DNA of 6,446 bases, from the NCBI GenBank assembly GCA_900757385.1, contig CAAENO010000041.1:1-6446 (forward strand). Direction: 5' to 3'. A program made the position numbers and the translations under genes. Numbering within the stretch: the first letter of the stretch is position 1; every line of letters begins with the position of its first letter. This document shows positions 4,253 through 6,446 of this stretch, in pieces. This DNA comes from an uncultured Collinsella sp. GTDB lineage: Bacteria > Actinomycetota > Coriobacteriia > Coriobacteriales > Coriobacteriaceae. The notes beneath the pieces are model-generated. The model saw only the letters and a list, made by a program, of their open reading frames with translations, had not been told where the DNA came from and searched no databases.

Positions 4253-6446
4253 ATGAATAAGATCTTCGACAACAAGCAGGAGTTTACCGCGCTCTATCGC
4301 GATGCCGTCATGAGCATTAGCGGCAAGAGCGTCGAGGCCGCCAGCGACCTCGACCGCTTTAACGCCCTGGCCAAGCTCGTGGCCGAGAAGGCGCGTACCG
4401 TTGCCACCAAGAGTGACGCCCGCGCCACCGCCGAGGGCAAAAAGCGCGTGTACTACTTCTCGATCGAGTTTTTGATCGGCCGCCTGCTCGACAACTACCT
4501 GCTCAACTTTGGCGTGCGCGACATGGTCGCCGAGGCGCTCGACGACATGGGCTTTGACCTGTCCGTCATCGAGAACCAGGAGCCCGATCCGGCACTGGGC
4601 AACGGTGGCCTGGGCCGTCTGGCCGCATGCTTCCTGGATTCGATGGCAGCCGAGGGCATTGCCGGCTATGGCAACGGCATGCGCTACCGCTACGGCCTGT
4701 TTAAGCAGGAGATTGTCAACGGCAGCCAGGTCGAAGCAACCGACGAGTGGCTCACCCACGGCTATCCCTGGGAGGTTCGTCGTCAGGACAAGGCCGTGAC
4801 CATTAAGTTTGGTGGTCACGTTGAGGGCTTTGAGGAGAACGGCCGCACGTTCTACCGTACGGTGGATACGCAGGACATCCTTGCCGTTCCTTATGACATC
4901 CCCGTTGTGGGCTATGCAGGCGAGACCGTCAACAAGCTGCGCGTCTGGGCCGCCGAGCCGGTCGAGGAGCACTTTGACCTGGAGGCCTTCAACCGCGGCG
5001 ACTATGCCCTGGCCGATGCCGAGCGCGCCGAGGCCGAGGCCATCAGCGCCATCCTCTACCCCAACGACGCCGGCGAGCACGGTCGTCTGCTGCGCCTGAA
5101 GCAGGAGTACCTGTTTGTTTCGGCCGGCATCTACAGCCTGCTCGACACCTTTGAGAAGGAGCACGGCGCTAACTGGGAGCTGCTGCCGCAGTTCGTGGCC
5201 ATCCACACCAACGACACGCACCCCGCCATGTGCGGCCCCGAGCTCATGCGCATCCTCATCGACGAGAAGAAGCTCGAGTGGGATGACGCCTGGAACATCG
5301 TGACGCAGGTCGTGAGCTACACCAACCACACCATCCTGCCCGAGGCTCTGGAGAAGTGGCCCATCGGCACGTTCTCCAAGCTCCTCCCCCGCGTGTACCA
5401 GATCATCGACGAGATCAGCCGTCGTTGGCACGAGTCGTTCGACACCACGCAGGAGGGCTGGCAGGAGCGCCTGCGCCAGACCGCCATCCTGTGGGACGGC
5501 GAGATTCGCATGGCCAACCTGTCCGTGATCTGCAGCCATAGCGTCAACGGCGTGGCCAAGATTCACTCCGACATCATCAAGAACATCGTGCTCAAGGACT
5601 TCTATGCCCTGACGCCCGAGAAGTTCAACAACAAGACCAACGGCATCTCGCACCGTCGCTTCTTTGCCGAGGCCAACCCCACTTATGCCAAGCTCGTGAC
5701 CGAGGCCATTGGCGATGGCTGGCTCAAGGACGCCTTTGAGCTGGAGAAGCTCAAGGAGTTTAAGGACGACACCGAGTTCCTGAAGGCCGTGGGTGCCTCC
5801 AAGCGCGCCAACAAGGAGCGTCTGGCCGCCTACGTTAAGGCCGAGACCGGTCTGGTCATCGATCCCAACACCGTCTTCGATGTCCAGGTGAAGCGCTTCC
5901 ACGCCTACAAGCGTCAGCTCATGAACATCATGAAAGTGATGGACATCTACAATCGCCGCATCGCCGACCCCAACTTCCACGTGACGCCGACGACCTTCAT
6001 CTTTAGCGGCAAGGCTGCCTCGAGCTACACCTTTGCCAAGGAGACCATCCGCCTCATTAACTCCGTGGCCGACGTCATCAACAACGACGCCCGCGTGAAC
6101 GAGGTCATGAAGGTCTGCTTTATCCCCAACTTCCGTGTGAGCAACGCCCAGCTCATCTACCCCGCTGCCGAGATCTCGGAGCAGATCTCCATGGCCGGCA
6201 AGGAGGCCTCGGGCACGTCCAACATGAAGCTCATGATGAACGGCGCCATTACGCTGGGCACCCTCGACGGCGCCAACATCGAGATCGCCGACCTGGCCGG
6301 CCGCGAGAACGAGGCCATCTTTGGCCTGACCGCCCCCGAGGTCGAGCAGCTCTGGGCATCCAACAGCTACTTTGCTTGGGATACGCTCAACAACGATCGC
6401 GAGCGTCTGGGCCGCGTGATGGACGAGCTCAAGGACAACACCTTTG
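4253..6446 (+). CDS. glgP: Glycogen/starch/maltodextrin phosphorylase, 3' end outside window
   Basis: This GT35 enzyme uses phosphate and pyridoxal phosphate to release glucose-1-phosphate from the non-reducing ends of glycogen in the cytosol. The frame stays open from ATG at 4253 to the edge, giving 731 residues. Known phosphorylases are about 750-840 residues, so only the last part of the C-terminal domain is missing. Visible motifs: YYFSIEFLIGR near the N-terminus, GNGGLGR (116-122), HTNDTHPAM (318-326), TNHTILPEALEKWP, VKRFHAYKRQ (546-555), and the cofactor site EASGTSNMKLMMNG with the Schiff-base lysine at 659. AAAGG lies 5 nt before the start. It follows glgB by 94 nt on the same strand, so the pair is probably co-transcribed, although an own promoter in the gap cannot be excluded. 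No frameshift or missing catalytic motif is seen. Confidence 0.95.
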   Translation, partial: MNKIFDNKQEFTALYRDAVMSISGKSVEAASDLDRFNALAKLVAEKARTVATKSDARATAEGKKRVYYFSIEFLIGRLLDNYLLNFGVRDMVAEALDDMGFDLSVIENQEPDPALGNGGLGRLAACFLDSMAAEGIAGYGNGMRYRYGLFKQEIVNGSQVEATDEWLTHGYPWEVRRQDKAVTIKFGGHVEGFEENGRTFYRTVDTQDILAVPYDIPVVGYAGETVNKLRVWAAEPVEEHFDLEAFNRGDYALADAERAEAEAISAILYPNDAGEHGRLLRLKQEYLFVSAGIYSLLDTFEKEHGANWELLPQFVAIHTNDTHPAMCGPELMRILIDEKKLEWDDAWNIVTQVVSYTNHTILPEALEKWPIGTFSKLLPRVYQIIDEISRRWHESFDTTQEGWQERLRQTAILWDGEIRMANLSVICSHSVNGVAKIHSDIIKNIVLKDFYALTPEKFNNKTNGISHRRFFAEANPTYAKLVTEAIGDGWLKDAFELEKLKEFKDDTEFLKAVGASKRANKERLAAYVKAETGLVIDPNTVFDVQVKRFHAYKRQLMNIMKVMDIYNRRIADPNFHVTPTTFIFSGKAASSYTFAKETIRLINSVADVINNDARVNEVMKVCFIPNFRVSNAQLIYPAAEISEQISMAGKEASGTSNMKLMMNGAITLGTLDGANIEIADLAGRENEAIFGLTAPEVEQLWASNSYFAWDTLNNDRERLGRVMDELKDNTF

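Noticed and set aside
4133..5980. 615-codon open frame on the minus strand opposite glgP
   Set aside because: It covers glgP almost exactly and its translation is repetitive Val/Leu/Gly/His without motifs, as expected for an antisense shadow of biased codons.

Overview
The window looks like chromosomal DNA of a high-GC Gram-positive bacterium. The best guess is a Coriobacteriia member (Collinsella-like), based on strong G/C third-position bias, A/G-rich ribosome binding sites, and a branching enzyme with a long lysine/alanine-rich tail. That assignment rests on codon style and gene content only; no marker gene is present.

Layout. Positions 1-224 hold no gene I can support. They are packed with hairpins: a 13-bp GC-rich hairpin at the left edge, a run of overlapping hairpins, a perfect 25-bp direct repeat, and a 73-nt near-perfect palindrome ending on the stop codon of the next gene. 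Two minus-strand genes follow, a HAD-family hydrolase (876-1565) and a thiamine pyrophosphokinase (225-866). They are separated by 9 nt and probably co-transcribed leftward. A divergent regulatory region (1566-1911) carries four copies of a GGTAAAAC half-site, promoter-like elements and a leader hairpin. To the right, on the plus strand, lie glgB (1912-4158, glycogen branching enzyme) and glgP (4253 to beyond the right edge, glycogen phosphorylase), separated by 94 nt.

How the genes work together. GlgB introduces alpha-1,6 branches into glycogen, and GlgP releases glucose-1-phosphate from its chain ends. The right half is therefore a glycogen remodelling and mobilisation unit. The left half makes thiamine diphosphate and an unassigned phosphatase or phosphomutase-type enzyme. 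The repeated operator-like motif lies between the divergent units and could control either or both.

Most unusual points: GlgB has Gly where GH13 conserved region I normally has His; GlgB carries a histone-H1-like basic tail; the repeats and palindrome at 103-225 form a composite terminator element; and the inverted half-sites cluster at 1589-1674. I see no clear sign of a wholly new multi-gene system. Long minus-strand open frames opposite glgB and glgP are best explained as codon-bias shadows.
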